Source: Pempheris klunzingeri (lineage: Eukaryota; Chordata; Actinopteri; Acropomatiformes; Pempheridae). From it: a stretch of DNA of 64,000 bases. The position numbers and the translations under genes are program-made. Below the pieces are notes generated by a model. It saw only the letters and a list, made by a program, of their open reading frames with translations, had not been told where the DNA came from and made no database searches. This document shows positions 10,961 through 63,867 of this stretch, piece by piece. The DNA is taken from contig NC_092016.1 in assembly GCF_042242105.1 (NCBI RefSeq), positions 4,015,501-4,079,500 of the forward strand, written 5' to 3'. The first letter of the stretch is position 1, and every line of letters starts with the position of its first letter.

Positions 10961-12149
10961 CTGTCAGTCAAAGTGTATCAAACTGTTAACCCGTGGCTTA
11001 AGGTGCGTTGAGCCAAACTGTACGTGGCGTTCAGGCAACCCCGAGGGGGGCGGAGTGTTTTTAATGTAATAAAGAAAAACTATTATATGTATATAATTAT
11101 ATATAATAATTACTATAATTATATGTATTTAACAATATTAAATGTGGAAGTCTTCAAAAAAAAAAAGTTCTCTAAAATGAATAAATGTGGCAGGCACTAT
11201 GGGATAAAAAGTTATTTCTATTTACATATATTTATATATTATTACCTAATTTTATTAATTTCTTTCATTCAAGTCTGTGCAATACTGCTTTTTTTTGACT
11301 GGTGCAATAATTCATCACTTCATCCATTCTATTACAGTGCAACCTCTTTGTTATATTTGTATATACTGCATAGCTTTTTTATTCTATTTATATTATATTC
11401 TATTTATATAGGCACCTGTTGTTTAACTTGGAGGTCCTATTAGAACAGGTCTACATGGTTTAATATGCAAAAAAACACATTATTTTTCTCATACCTGACA
11501 GGACTGCTGCAGCTTTTTTCAGCCTCTTTCTGCACACTCTGTTTTAGACGAACTCAGCAAACTCCTGAGCTGGTGTTAGTGAGGGAAAAACAGTGGCAGA
11601 CAGCAAGGTAGATTCAGGAGGTTGTCAGTGGCGGAGACCATGGATGTATAAAGATCCATGAAAGTTGCTCAGTGGCACATGAAGTCAAAAAAGTTTGACT
11701 TCCCGGGTGTAAAAGTACCCAAATCTGCCACATTGTTAGGCTCATGGAGCATGCACCTCCGCTATAATAAATGGAAATAAAATAATTGAATTGTTTGACT
11801 CTTCTAGACTTCCCAAATGTTATCCGACTGAATGAATCAATGATGATGAAATGAATCATTTCATGGGGGTTGTGACTCTCTGCTGATTAACAGACGTCTG
11901 GTTCACAATGTGAGTCTAGAAAAAACACTTTTTGGGCACAATGGCATCACCTGACGGACGCCATTGTTGTTACAGCACGGTTTGGCCGCCACCTAAAATT
12001 GGCTTCAAAGCCTACTGAAGGTCTGGAGGAGGTCACATGAGCAGCATGATCCCCTTGTGACATCACAAGCGGAGCCAAATCTAAACGAGGTGTTTCCACA
12101 CACATTTACTGAAAGATGGAGCAGGAGAAAAAAGTTTCTAAGCACACGG
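10961..12149. other. Intergenic DNA between nucb2 and pik3c2a, AT-rich
   Basis: No gene recognised. 11070-11440 is strongly AT-rich with long T and TA runs. 11640-12120 has the look of old interspersed repeat DNA, but I cannot name the family. Confidence 0.4.
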
Positions 12150-12475
12150 GGACACATATTTTTATTGTCATGTATACAGTGTAGAAACAAGTTTCCCTGT
12201 ACAATGAAAATCTTGCTTTGCCATCCGCACCGAATGCCAAAGAGTGAAAAGGAGAGGATAGAATAGAATATAAAACATATAAATATAAACTGTAAATATA
12301 AACTGCTATTGCTAAATATAAATATATTTACATGTGTGATAAATATATTTACATGTGTGACAAAAATACTTAAAATAAAGTACAGTCATTGGAGGTAGTA
12401 GTAGTGACTCCTATCGGCTGTTAAGGAGCCTGATGGCGGAGGGAAAGAAGGAGTTCCTGAGTCTGGATTTTTATA
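12150..12475 (-). mobile_element. LINE 3' end (L2/Rex-like), antisense to pik3c2a
   Basis: On the - strand near 12465-12415 the sequence translates to RLRNSFFPSAIRLLNSR followed by a stop. This is the usual C-terminus of teleost L2/Rex1-type ORF2 proteins. It is followed by an AT-rich 3' UTR and a tail with ACAATAAAAATA-like sequence (about 12150-12180). The copy is 5' truncated. Confidence 0.7.
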
Positions 12476-12599
12476 TTGTATTGTATTTATATTATAATAT
12501 GGGACCTTTACAGAAGGCGGAGGAAGAATACAAACAATATGTAATAAATAAAACAGCTATATTTGACATGATGTAGTCAGAATTGTCCTCACAGTCTCA

Positions 12600-13117
12600 G
12601 GTGGTCTTGCAGAAGGAGGAGGACTCCTACAGCTTGATGCACACCTCCTGACTTCAACACTTCCTCCATGCATCCACACGGTGAGGCTGTTTCCTTACTT
12701 ACTCTGCAAGCACAGCGACCCATCCAAGCAGAAACTCTCTCCAACTGTGTCCAACCAAAGCCTCCATCCAGCCTCCTCAACAGGAACTGACGTGCCTTCG
12801 GTGCAAGTGGATGGAAAAAATGCAGCTGCAGGAAAAATGGCTCCAAACACCGCACCGCTGAAAGGTGAGAAAACCAACCTTTTCTGTGTTTTACACTGAG
12901 TGTCTGCTGGGTGAAGTTGGTGCTTTTCGCTGGCTGAAATCAGAGACTGCTGCTCCGTAGTGTTTGTCCCGTTTCCTGTACGACAAAACCTGCATTTTCC
13001 CCCCTTGTTGTTTCAGGACCAAAGCGGCTCTGCTACTTTTTAAAATTAACAAATCAGTGTGCCTAAAAAAAAAAAAGTGTCGTGTAACTTATCCGTGTGT
13101 GTCTAAAATCGATCCGG
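12600..13117 (+). promoter_or_regulatory. Candidate 5' leader exon(s) and promoter region of pik3c2a
   Basis: Two good donors could close a non-coding first exon: CTGAAAG|GTGAGAA at about 12865 and GATCCGG|GTGAGT at 13117/13118. Either could splice to the acceptor at 17078-17079 in front of the start codon. The first candidate contains a 16-codon ORF starting MEKMQLQEK that would be an upstream ORF. No TATA box is evident and I cannot choose between them. Confidence 0.35.
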
Positions 13118-16100
13118 GTGAGTGTTTCTGTGAGAGATGTTTGCTTGTGTTGCTGCCGTTTTTGTTGGGTTTAGCTGCTAACTCAACTTAGCATCCAACA
13201 AAGTCAGAAGTTAAAGTTTCAACCGTTGACCAAAGTATCAAGAAGTGACATTTGACCGGACTATCCGGGTCGGTTAGCTTGATTAATGTGTTATTAACGT
13301 GTCAAAGTCGCTGTTATCTGAAATAAACAGCCAGCTAGGTTGCTTTTTTTTTTTTTTTTTAGGATGTGAACGATGTGAGGAAAAACAAATGTTGACGACT
13401 TATTGACATTTTACACACATCGCATCATTTGGTGTCAGGTGAGCATCAGCCGACAGGTTAGCTAGCTAGCTAGCTAGCTAGTTAGCTAGCTAAGTTATCT
13501 GTTTGAAGCCAACAAAGCTCTTCATGTGTTAGCTCTGTGCGTCTGTGAGTGTGTTTAAGGCAGATATATCATACTTCTGTCGGTAATATTTCTATTAAAT
13601 GTGACTACGTGACAGTTCAGTATCCCTCTGCTAACCACTCACACTTCAGGATCAGATGAGACGCAGCGTTTTGCTTTGAATTGATCTGTGTAACTCATTA
13701 AAATGCAAAGATAAATACTAATATTGTGCATAACTACATGCATAACAAGCACTGATTGTGCGCAGTGATTGCATGTCGCTCTGCTTATCACCAAACGTGC
13801 AGTTCAGTGCTGCATTAAAGGGCTTTACACTTATTTAAGTGCATGCTTTGGGTTCAATAGTTGTGAGATTAAGTTTCACAGCTGTATGACTTTGGGCAAC
13901 ATTTGGGATTTTAGTCCTTTTTAAATGGTCCTGTCAGGTTTTGTTTCTTTTTATAGACTTAATGTTCTGCACAGGCCAGCCTCATAATGGCCCGGCACAG
14001 AAAAAAGAAAAGGTTTTACTGCATTGTTTCCTTCCCCAACAACCACAGAAGATTTCACATCTATAAACTTCACCTGGTTACTTATTTTCCTTTTTAAAGA
14101 TGTTGTCCTGTACTTTGATCCGCTGTAGAGCGTATTGCTAACATCTGCACTTATGCACAGTTATTGGTTAAGTTACATTTAGAACCTAAAAGTTCACAAT
14201 CTGTTAACTCCTGCAGCAAATGATCATTTTCAATTGTGATAAATTTGCTGATTATTTTTTCTATTAATCAAGCAGTCATTTGTTGGTGTTATAAAATGTC
14301 TATCTCAGTTTCTCAGAGCTCAAGGTGACGTCTCCAAATGTCTTGTTTTGTTTGATCAACAGTCTAAAACTCAAAGATATTCAATTTACAATGATATAAA
14401 ACAGAAAAGCAGCAAATCCTCACATCTAAAGAACTGGAGCCAAACATGTTTTTTTGGCATTTCTACTCGAAAAGCAAACCAAATGATCATTACGTTTTCA
14501 AAATAGCTGCCAAATCAATTAATAATTGATTTTCTGACTATTGACCAATCATTAACTGGCTAATCATTTCAGCACTGCTGTCTTAAAACCATAATCCGGT
14601 GCCCATGTGAGTATTTAAACATTTTTTTGCTTGTAATAATAATTCCTCCTGGTCATACTGGCAGTGTGAACGTCATTTATTCACCTTCACTGAAACTCTG
14701 GAACAAGCCAACGATGAATGTATACGTGATGCTGTCACACACATGATTTCACAATATAAAAGCTACTTTAAGTGTGAATTAAAGTAAACTGTATATTAAG
14801 GAGTTGACAAAAAGACATTTTGGTGACTTTCAATCATGTCTCCCAGAGTCAGATTTGTTATTTGTATTGTATTGTTATTGCATTTTCACTTTATGGCTCG
14901 GGGAACTGTTACCTCCTGATTACTTCAGCAAGACTTATGATAAGCTTAAATGTTGAATTAAGCTCTTATAGAACCTGGGCTCTCCCATCCTTACGCAGCC
15001 ACAGAGTTTGCAGTATTAGTCTTCACTGCAGTTGGGTTTTCTCTACAAGTGGGGGTTTCCTCCCCCCCATGTTGCCATGTAAGGACTTTAAGCATATGGG
15101 TATCTTGCGTCAGGATCTTTTGTGTTAAGTCATGAGTTTGGTTATCTTAGATTGAGTCCAGCATACAGCCCATTGTCTTTTTCACACACACGGTTGAACT
15201 GGAGCTAAATTGGATCAGTCAACCCTAATCTACAGTGCAAAATAGTTAAGAAAACCAACATAAATGTTCAAACTTCTGTCACATTACATGGTTTCTCAAT
15301 TAGACCCAGTGTTTACATACAGAATCAGGAAGTAGCTGCTGTTAAATCTCAGTGTACTAACTCGGGCACTTGGCAGCTAAGGAGCTCTGACCTTTTGTCT
15401 TCAACACTGACTGTAACTATTAAGCTTTAGTCTGTCAAAACATGCATTCTTACTGTGCGCAAAATCAATAATGTACGGATGAACTACTTTGGTCAGAGCC
15501 TGCAACACTTCTGCACACAATTAAGCCATCAGTGACAGCAGGAGCCAAAAGACGATGCCTTTTTTTGTGCATTCAGTGTCTCCGAGCTGTGTTCTTGGCA
15601 AAGTTGGCACTAAGCTCTCCTAGTCAAACGCTGAATGAATGCACCCACATTGTCACTGCCTGCTGGTGTTAGCACAGCTGATAAGACAATCTTGGGCCAT
15701 GGTGCTAACATAATGCTAACAGAGTGAGAGAAAGCCAGAGAGAGGGAGAGGGAGACCCGTTGGGCTGCTTAGCATGCCAAATTCCTCAGCTGCACAATAG
15801 TGCTAGGCTAGCCTGAGCCCCAGCACAGCCAGCCTTCTCCACCACAATGGGAGGGGAAGCTCAGGAGAGGCCGGTGACGCCTGGGGAGGGAAGGAACTCA
15901 CTCAACCCTGGGTCTGTGATCGTTCGATGAATGGTCGCTTTGAGAAGCCGCTGTGTCATTTTAGGACCACAAAACACTCTTTGCAGCAATGTTTTTTTTC
16001 CCTCATGCTATAGATGCGGATCCTTGGCTCTCTCCTGTTGGAGGTTAGCCAGAAATAGTTACGTCTATCAAGAATGGACGCATCAACTTTGGGTCTTAGA

Positions 16101-17079
16101 GGATTCGTCGGAAAAAACAAGCAGCTTGATCACATCAGGATGAGAAAAAAGAATCCACTAATATAAATAGATTGTAGTTGCCTTCCTGCACAGTAGGACT
16201 TATGCCAATAAGTGGTGTGAGTCATATGTCACCTCATTCTTATAAATCACTTTGCACAATTGTTTGTTTTAGCCTTTTCTATGGTATGTGGTTAGCCCGG
16301 CTGCTTGGTCAAACAACTACAATGTGCACCTTGCAATGTCAAGTTAGACTAATACAGAGTTTGCTGTGAGTGAGCTGATCAATTTAAATGTCACGAACAT
16401 CCTGGTAATGAAGTCTGTGCCACTAATTTGACCTAATTGATGCCCTTGACTCCAAAAGAAGTGCAACCGATTATTAGCTGTGTGCATATGGGACAAATGG
16501 CAGCCAATCAATAAGCAATCAAAGCCTGGTTACACAAACGAGGTCTAGGGAAAGAATGGCAAACAAAGTTGAAACCTTGGGAAGCTGAGGAGGAAGAGCA
16601 GGTCATCTTCTGTCAAAGGGTTGGTGGTTCAATCCCGGGCTCCTCCTGGCCACATGCTGCAGACTCCTGGAGCACAACGCTGAACCCCAGTCCCTCTCAA
16701 TGCCCAGGCCAGCATCTTGCATCGGTGTGATGTGCTTCGATATAAAAGCGCCGTATAAATGCAGTCTATGTACACTTGTCATATCCTGGTACATGTAAAC
16801 AAGCTTTTTATGAGAGGAGTTTCCTCTTTGAGCTTTCACAGTAATAACCGTTTGTTTTCAGTATAGCTGGGTGATAATAAGGCTCAGCAATACCACACAT
16901 AGACAGACATCAGGCATGCATATCACACTGTAGACAATATTTGATAGAGATTCCATTGATAGAAATAGATCTCAAACATGTAAGTGCATGATGCTATTAG
17001 ATATTTCTTGTGTAGGTTGCTTTTTTTTTACCATGTCTTGATGTATTTCATTCAAACGTTGTTTTTTTTTTTTTTTTAG
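13118..17079 (+). other. pik3c2a: Probable 5' UTR intron of pik3c2a
   Basis: No coding sequence. It holds a (GCTA)n run at about 13459-13492, a SINE at 16600-16766, and a relatively GC-rich patch at 15640-15960 with a CAGCTG E-box next to GATAAG (about 15676-15686). It ends in a long T tract and acceptor ttttttttag at 17079. Confidence 0.45.
16600..16766 (+). mobile_element. tRNA-derived SINE
   Basis: A Pol III B box (GGTTCAATCCC, 16626-16636) is followed by the body typical of a widespread teleost SINE (gagcacaacgctgaacccca) and the tail 'aaaagcgccgtataaatgca'. The A-box end is degraded. Confidence 0.6.
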
Positions 17080-17161
17080 GTGTTTAAAGATCTGATCGAC
17101 AACCCACTGGGCCACACTGACTTAAAAGCTGTCACACTCATGGCACCCTTCAGTTGACAGA
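17080..17161 (+). promoter_or_regulatory. pik3c2a: pik3c2a leader with a five-codon upstream ORF
   Basis: From the acceptor at 17079 to the start codon. An upstream ATG at 17140-17142 opens MAPFS and stops at 17155-17157, four bases before the main ATG. The main start has A at -3 and G at +4 (gacagaATGG), stronger than the upstream one (C at -3). Confidence 0.65.
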
Positions 17162-55278
<38,117 letters not shown>

Positions 55279-57210
55279 CCCCCACCTGCCTCCCCCGAAG
55301 CTGAGAGCGACTCCGCCTCTCCAGACAAAGGCTGCGTTCACATCCTATGGGAAAAGGCGGCACACGTGACTTCACTTGAAAATACTGGCAACTTCAGTTT
55401 TGGGCTTGTAAATATATTAATTCAGAACTTGGAGGTCTGGAGATGGTTGAATTTATGGATGAAAACGGTTGACTTAAAGCAATGACACCTTTCAAATCCA
55501 TTAAACCAAAAAGACCATTTCTTTTCACATGAATCATGTTGTAATTAGTATTCCTAACACGTCGTGGCAGAGCACAGCCATGCTGAAAAACATGTCTTAC
55601 ACATGTGATGATCACTAACGACCTTATTCTACATTACTTTATCATGGTGTCCTTACAGTTTCAAACAAGGTTGACCACCTCCAAGGACCTGCTTCTAATA
55701 ATGATCACGTTGCTTTGGCCGTTTTTCCCCACATGCCGTGAATGCAGACTTAAAAACAGACGTGCCCTCAAAGAGCGACCGAACAGGCCGAGTCACAAAC
55801 ACTCAAAGAGGAGCCTGCTCTCCACTCTCCTCTATTCTTCCTCTCTCCCTCTCTAACTAATCAAGATTGTTTTTGTGACAAACAATCTCCACTTATTTTG
55901 TCTCTTTTTTTCCTAAACTATAACAAAGAGCTGTAATGTTTTGTACATTTTGATATTAGAGGACCAAAACGGCTTACTTCAGAAGAGTATATATAGATTG
56001 ACACATTTATTTTTTAAGGAATAGAAAGGGGGCTCATTTTTACATTTTCCTTGTTTATTTTCTATACAGACAAATAGGAGGCATCAGACACTTCTGAGTA
56101 GAGTAGTCCAACACACCAGATTGCGGGAAATCAACAGAGACCTTGTGATTTCCCAAGAATGTGCCAAAAGTAATGAGAGGGACGGCAAATCAAACCACTC
56201 TCCCAAGTAGGGAGCTGAACAGGGTGCCTTTGTTTGTGCTCACAATCTCTTTATTGCTCAACTTGGCCTTATTGCTATATATATTTTATTAACAATCTGA
56301 TATGTCCTTATTAAAGAAAATTCTATATTCTGTAAAGCTATATCAGTAGTTCTTCCACAGCAGGTGCTGGACCAGCACCATAAAGGTTTTTTGTAACGGT
56401 GGACTGCCACTAAATGCACACTACCAGGTCTTTTTCTCATGGTTTTACTTGACTATTTTCACACCGCACACCTTAAAGGGGAATTTGTCTCATAAGCTTT
56501 GGAACACGCTCTTATCTGTGCTCTGGATGAAGAGATTATGGTTGCCCAATAACACTGATCTTAAGTCAGTTCAGTGTTTCCTTCTGGTGGTTCAGAACCA
56601 CAATTCAGACTTTTCAAAATGCAGGTTGTGTCTGGACGTGAGGCCGTTTCAGCTCCGGCAGCAGTACCACACTCACTCCCAGTGCCTAACAGTGGTGTAA
56701 TGACGCCGTGATGAGTAACTGGGTAAAATGCTAACTCAGACTGCCAGTGAAGTCCAGATCCAGCCAGGCTTTTTCTTTTTTTTTTGATATTTAAGTGAGA
56801 AAACATTCTGAATGTTGAGGGACGGTCGGACAAACCGAACATTGATCAGTGCTGAAAAGGCAACTTTATCTTTAAGCATCTTCAGAAAAAGGGAACAAGA
56901 GAGCAAAAGATCAGCTGCTTTCCTCTCCACTCGCTAACTATAAATCTAAAGTTGTTAATGTTTAATAAAGAAATGAAGATGAATTTATCTGAAAAAGTTT
57001 TTTTAAGAGAAGATCTACAAGACAATTGTGATCTAAGAGCAACACTCACATTATGAATATTAGTGACTTGATCCACTCTTTTAGTGACTGTACAAAGAAA
57101 GCAAGCGGAGTTTGTATTAACATGGCCAGTTATTTATTCTTAATTGGTGACCTGTAACCCGAATGGATCAATGTGTACTGTAATCCCTCTTTCCTAAAGC
57201 AAATTAAATG
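55279..57210 (+). other. pik3c2a: pik3c2a 3' untranslated region
   Basis: AT-rich and without exons. Candidate poly(A) signals are ATTAAA at 56310-56315, AATAAA at 56964-56969 and ATTAAA at 57203-57208, giving a 3' UTR between about 1.0 and 1.9 kb. Confidence 0.55.
56964..56969 (+). terminator. Candidate pik3c2a poly(A) signal
   Basis: The only canonical AATAAA on the + strand within 2 kb downstream of the stop codon that I noticed. Confidence 0.4.
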
Positions 57211-58240
57211 TTTTTGGAACAAACCTGATGTGACACTTTGTTTGTCTGTTGTTGAAACTATGTTGCACAGAAACACACCACCAGCGTTTTACATGTTACT
57301 TCAATCTACTTTTAACCAAAAAGTAGTGTGTGTAACATATGAGGTTTATATTATATAGATACCCACCTGTCACTCTCATATATTCAGATACCATTTACAC
57401 ACATTAGGACCAGTTTAGGATTCAGTGTCTAGCCCAGGGACATGTTGGCGAGAGGACATGTGGAACTGGCACCTCCAACATCCATTCAATATGCATGAAA
57501 TTAAATCAATGCTATTGTATGTTTGTATAGCATCTGAAACTGACTGAGTTAAGAAAACACCTCAGATATATTTTCCCCTGAGCCACAAACACCATCCAGC
57601 AGTCTTACACCAGAACACCATATTTCCACAGGTACTGTCCTGTTGTCTGTAGGGTAGGATAAATGCATAAATTGAGGATTTAAGAATACATTTTGACACA
57701 TTAGCTCTTCCACAAGACAGATCCTCATCAAAACAAAGGGCTCCTCTTGAAAACCTTGCAATTTAAGTTCATATTATGCCTATAAATCAAGTCAACTTTA
57801 TTTATACAATCCAAAATCACAAATCACATTAAATTAATTTTGCTTCAGGGGTTACTAAATATTGCGGTATAAGGAAATGGCTCCAAGAGTCCCAGGACCT
57901 TGCCTCTTGCTTTATTTCCTCAGTAATAAACCCTTGTTCGGCAATAACTTGTAAGCATGATTGTTTAATTTTTGTTACTGTAGAATCAGATAGTTAGTTT
58001 TACCAAGATTCAAATAAATCTGAAATATTTGCCTGACTTTCTAGTGCTTCACTACCACTCCAATAAATCCATACGTGATAAAATGCTGAGTTTTACATGT
58101 GATTCTTTGTGTTTGGAACAAGCGGCGAGAAAACCTGACTTTGGTCCATAACAACTTCCACTTCCTGAATACGTTACGTGGCGTCAGTGACGCTCATCTC
58201 TGCGTCGTTGCGTCATTTCCGACGCAGGCGCAAAATACCA
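57211..58240. other. Intergenic DNA between pik3c2a and rps13
   Basis: No gene. A short repeat at about 57787-57835 (agtcaactttatttatacaa) resembles the tail of a frequent teleost retroelement. The last 100 bases become CpG-rich towards the rps13 start. Confidence 0.5.
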
Positions 58241-58281
58241 TTTTCTGTCGCGTGTGCGGCCTCTCTTCCTCTACCGCCATC
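58160..58281 (+). promoter_or_regulatory. rps13: rps13 promoter and 5' TOP leader
   Basis: CpG-rich, TATA-less DNA ends in a pyrimidine tract, cctctcttcctct (58260-58272), nine bases before the start codon. This is the 5' TOP motif that places ribosomal-protein mRNAs under mTOR control. GCGTCATTTCC (about 58209) resembles CRE/ETS sites. The start site is inferred to be the C at the head of the tract. Confidence 0.7.
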
Positions 58282-61780
<3,499 letters not shown>

Positions 61781-61799
61781 ACTCAACACTTTTTGGATT

Positions 61800-61805
61800 A
61801 ATAAA
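61800..61805 (+). terminator. rps13: rps13 poly(A) signal
   Basis: AATAAA 20 bases after the stop codon, giving the very short 3' UTR usual for ribosomal-protein mRNAs. Confidence 0.85.
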
Positions 61806-62581
61806 ACGATTTAAATTGGAGATACTTTGGTTTGTCTTTTTTAGTGTTTTGTGTCATAAATTTTGAAATCTAGTAAAGCATTTAATTTCCTGCATAGATA
61901 TGAAAGTGATGCTTGACAAATAAAAGAGATTAGAAATAACTGGAGTATTGAAAGTGAAAATGAAACCACATCCTTTAAGTTGCTCTAAATAAGTATGGGT
62001 GGCTATAGAAACAGAAAACGTCCTCATTTTCATGATTAAAATGTTCAAATGAATTAACACAATCTGTTCTTACAAAGATTTATACCCTGATCACACTTGC
62101 TGTGTGCTGTTATAATGAAATTCAAATCTTGAAATTTATGATCTATTATTTTGTTATACACTCCTCACTAAAAGTCAGGGATATTCAGCTTTCAGGTGAA
62201 ATTTCAGGATGAACCTAAAATGCATTCTAACCTTTCCAGGTGAACTTAATGTGACCTTCTCTAAACCTTTGAATGCACATGTCCAACTGTTCAGTGTTTC
62301 AGTACTTTCTGCACCAGCTGCTGTTCTCTAACAAGAAGCTTCACAGCAACATTCACAACAGGTTTGATCCATGAATCCACCAATACATTTCCTGCTTCAG
62401 TTAGAATTGGTATTTAAACAGTCCTCCTCATCCTGCTGTTCACATTCTGACATCATGAGACCAAGACGGCACCTAACAGTTGATCAGCAGCACCTCAACA
62501 CTGGCGGCTTCAAACAGGAAGTCCTCAGACGGAGGTGTTCACTGAGCTTAGAGGGTCACAGAGTGTCATCAGGAGGTTGGA

Positions 62582-62692
62582 ACAGTGATACAGAGACTGG
62601 AAGAGTCACAGAAAGGAGAGGAGTGGACGTCCTTTGGCCACATCCCAATTTATTGAGACACTGGAAATGTTTTGTTGTGGTTTACCTACCAC
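62582..62692. repeat. Direct repeat, left copy (flanks the nested insert)
   Basis: 'acagtgatacagagactgga' to 'ggtttacctaccac' occurs here and again at 62981-63093. The two copies enclose the insert at 62693-62980. Only one copy exists in the left-hand element (about 213-323). Confidence 0.8.
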
Positions 62693-62960
62693 GGGGGTTC
62701 GATATTGATACCATTAAGATAAGATAAGACTTTATTGATCCCCCATCGGGGGAAATTTGCATGTTACAGCAGCAACAGAGGCAAGTTAGGCATAAATAGA
62801 AAAAATAAGCAACAGTAGGAAAGCAGGACAAAAAAGACTGATAAAATACAATAACAATTATTATTTACACTTTACATTAAATGGTGTATTTTTCTCAACA
62901 AGGAGCATGTAGTGTAGTTTACTTCTGTTACCAGAGGATTTGGAGAATCTGCTTTTTAAT
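62693..62960. mobile_element. LINE-3'-end-like repeat, copy B (inside the Tc1-like element)
   Basis: Nearly identical to 60336-60600, including the opening ggggttcgatattgatacca and the close 'agaggatttggagaatc'. It interrupts the Tc1-like element, so it arrived after that element. Confidence 0.65.
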
Positions 62961-62980
62961 GTGTGTTTAATGTGACACAG

Positions 62981-63093
62981 AGACAGTGATACAGAGTGAC
63001 TGGAAGAGTCACAGAAAGGAGAGGAGTGGACGTCCTTTGGCCACATCCCAATTTATTGAGACACTGAAAATGTTTTGTTGTGGTATACCTACC
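62981..63093. repeat. Direct repeat, right copy
   Basis: Second copy of the segment at 62582-62692. Differences are few, including a two-base insertion (gagtgactgg) and one A/T change. Confidence 0.8.
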
Positions 63094-63267
63094 ACTGTTG
63101 TTAGATTTTCTTCAAATAAATTGTTTAAAATGAATAAAATCACCATTGCATGCTTCTACTTAAATGCCCTACTTTCATGATATAATATCACTGTAGCAGT
63201 AACTTTTTACATTTTCCATAAATTTCACCTGAAAGTCGAATATCCCTAACTTTTTGTGAGTAGTGTA

Positions 63268-63560
63268 TATATTTAGATTTTTTAATCTCTTATTCTGACT
63301 GATTTTGTTCCTTTGTTGTTGTCTGTTTTTTGATGTTTTATAGAGTCTATTCTTTATAGATTATTGATTATAGATGAATGTCATGACTGCCTTACTGTTA
63401 ATAAGTGAAAGGTTTTGTAATAATTAGATGAACTTCCAGGTATTTGCGGAAATTACCGACGCCTGTTCGGAATTTACGAGCAGTTTCCGTGCGTCAGACG
63501 TTACGTAATTCCAGGGAAGGGCTTATTGCGTAGGAGGCGGGACGTCTAATGAGTGACAGC
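63268..63560. other. Intergenic DNA
   Basis: AT-rich up to about 63430, then CpG-rich towards the promoter at 63560. No feature recognised apart from TTATTGCGT at about 63522-63530, which resembles a C/EBP-type half-site. Confidence 0.45.
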
Positions 63561-63620
63561 CGCTGCGGCCAATCACAGCCCAGCGTGACGTCAGCGGTGT
63601 TTGTTTTAACGGATCGTGTT
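63561..63620 (+). promoter_or_regulatory. Promoter with CCAAT box and perfect CRE
   Basis: CCAAT at 63569-63573 and the palindromic ATF/CREB site TGACGTCA at 63586-63593, 12 bases apart, lie in CpG-rich DNA about 280 bases before the first likely start codon. There is no TATA box. The pairing suggests cAMP- or stress-responsive transcription. Confidence 0.65.
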
Positions 63621-63663
63621 GCAACACGGAGACATTCAACCTTTAGTACATCAACGGAGAAAC

Positions 63664-63690
63664 ATGGAGAAAACACACGAGAGTATTTGA
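63664..63690 (+). promoter_or_regulatory. Upstream ORF 1 (8 codons)
   Basis: ATG at 63664 opens MEKTHESI and ends at TGA 63688-63690. It precedes the main start at 63868 and has A at -3. Confidence 0.5.
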
Positions 63691-63706
63691 CGAAGGAGAT
63701 CAAAAA

Positions 63707-63814
63707 ATGGCGAAAACTTGCCGGAAAATGAAGCGACAGCATATCGACGCTCATCTGTCACTGACAAATACGCGAAATTTGTTGGTTTTCGACGAGGAGT
63801 ACCAGAATACGTGA
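63707..63814 (+). promoter_or_regulatory. Upstream ORF 2 (35 codons)
   Basis: ATG at 63707 with A at -3 and G at +4 (aaaaaaATGG). It starts MAKTCRKMKRQHIDAHLSLT and ends at TGA 63812-63814, 53 bases before the main start, in a different frame. The strong context means most scanning ribosomes would meet it first. Confidence 0.55.
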
Positions 63815-63867
63815 GGATTTGTGTCTCCGCTTTAATAAAAGAAGAAGAAGAAGAAGAAGTGAAAAAA

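Larger units (their letters stand above)
62157..63267. mobile_element. Degenerate Tc1/mariner-like element with terminal inverted repeats, right copy
   Basis: The left end 62157-62202 and the reverse complement of the right end 63222-63267 agree at 41 of 46 positions by hand count, and both start with TA. The interior shares 62369-62670 with window positions 1-300. One frame reads VTERRGVDVLWPH; another reads IRRLEQ, stop, RDWKSHRKERSGRPLATSQFIET. These are traces of the helix-turn-helix and linker of a Tc1 transposase. No DDE catalytic domain remains, so the copy is non-autonomous. It carries a nested repeat at 62693-62960. Confidence 0.8.

Noticed and set aside
11024..11443. 139-codon open frame on the + strand
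   Set aside because: Tyr/Ile/Phe-rich translation of AT-rich intergenic DNA; no coding character.
13459..13492. CRISPR-like or palindromic array (GCTA repeats)
   Set aside because: Simple tetranucleotide repeat in vertebrate intron DNA with no spacers.
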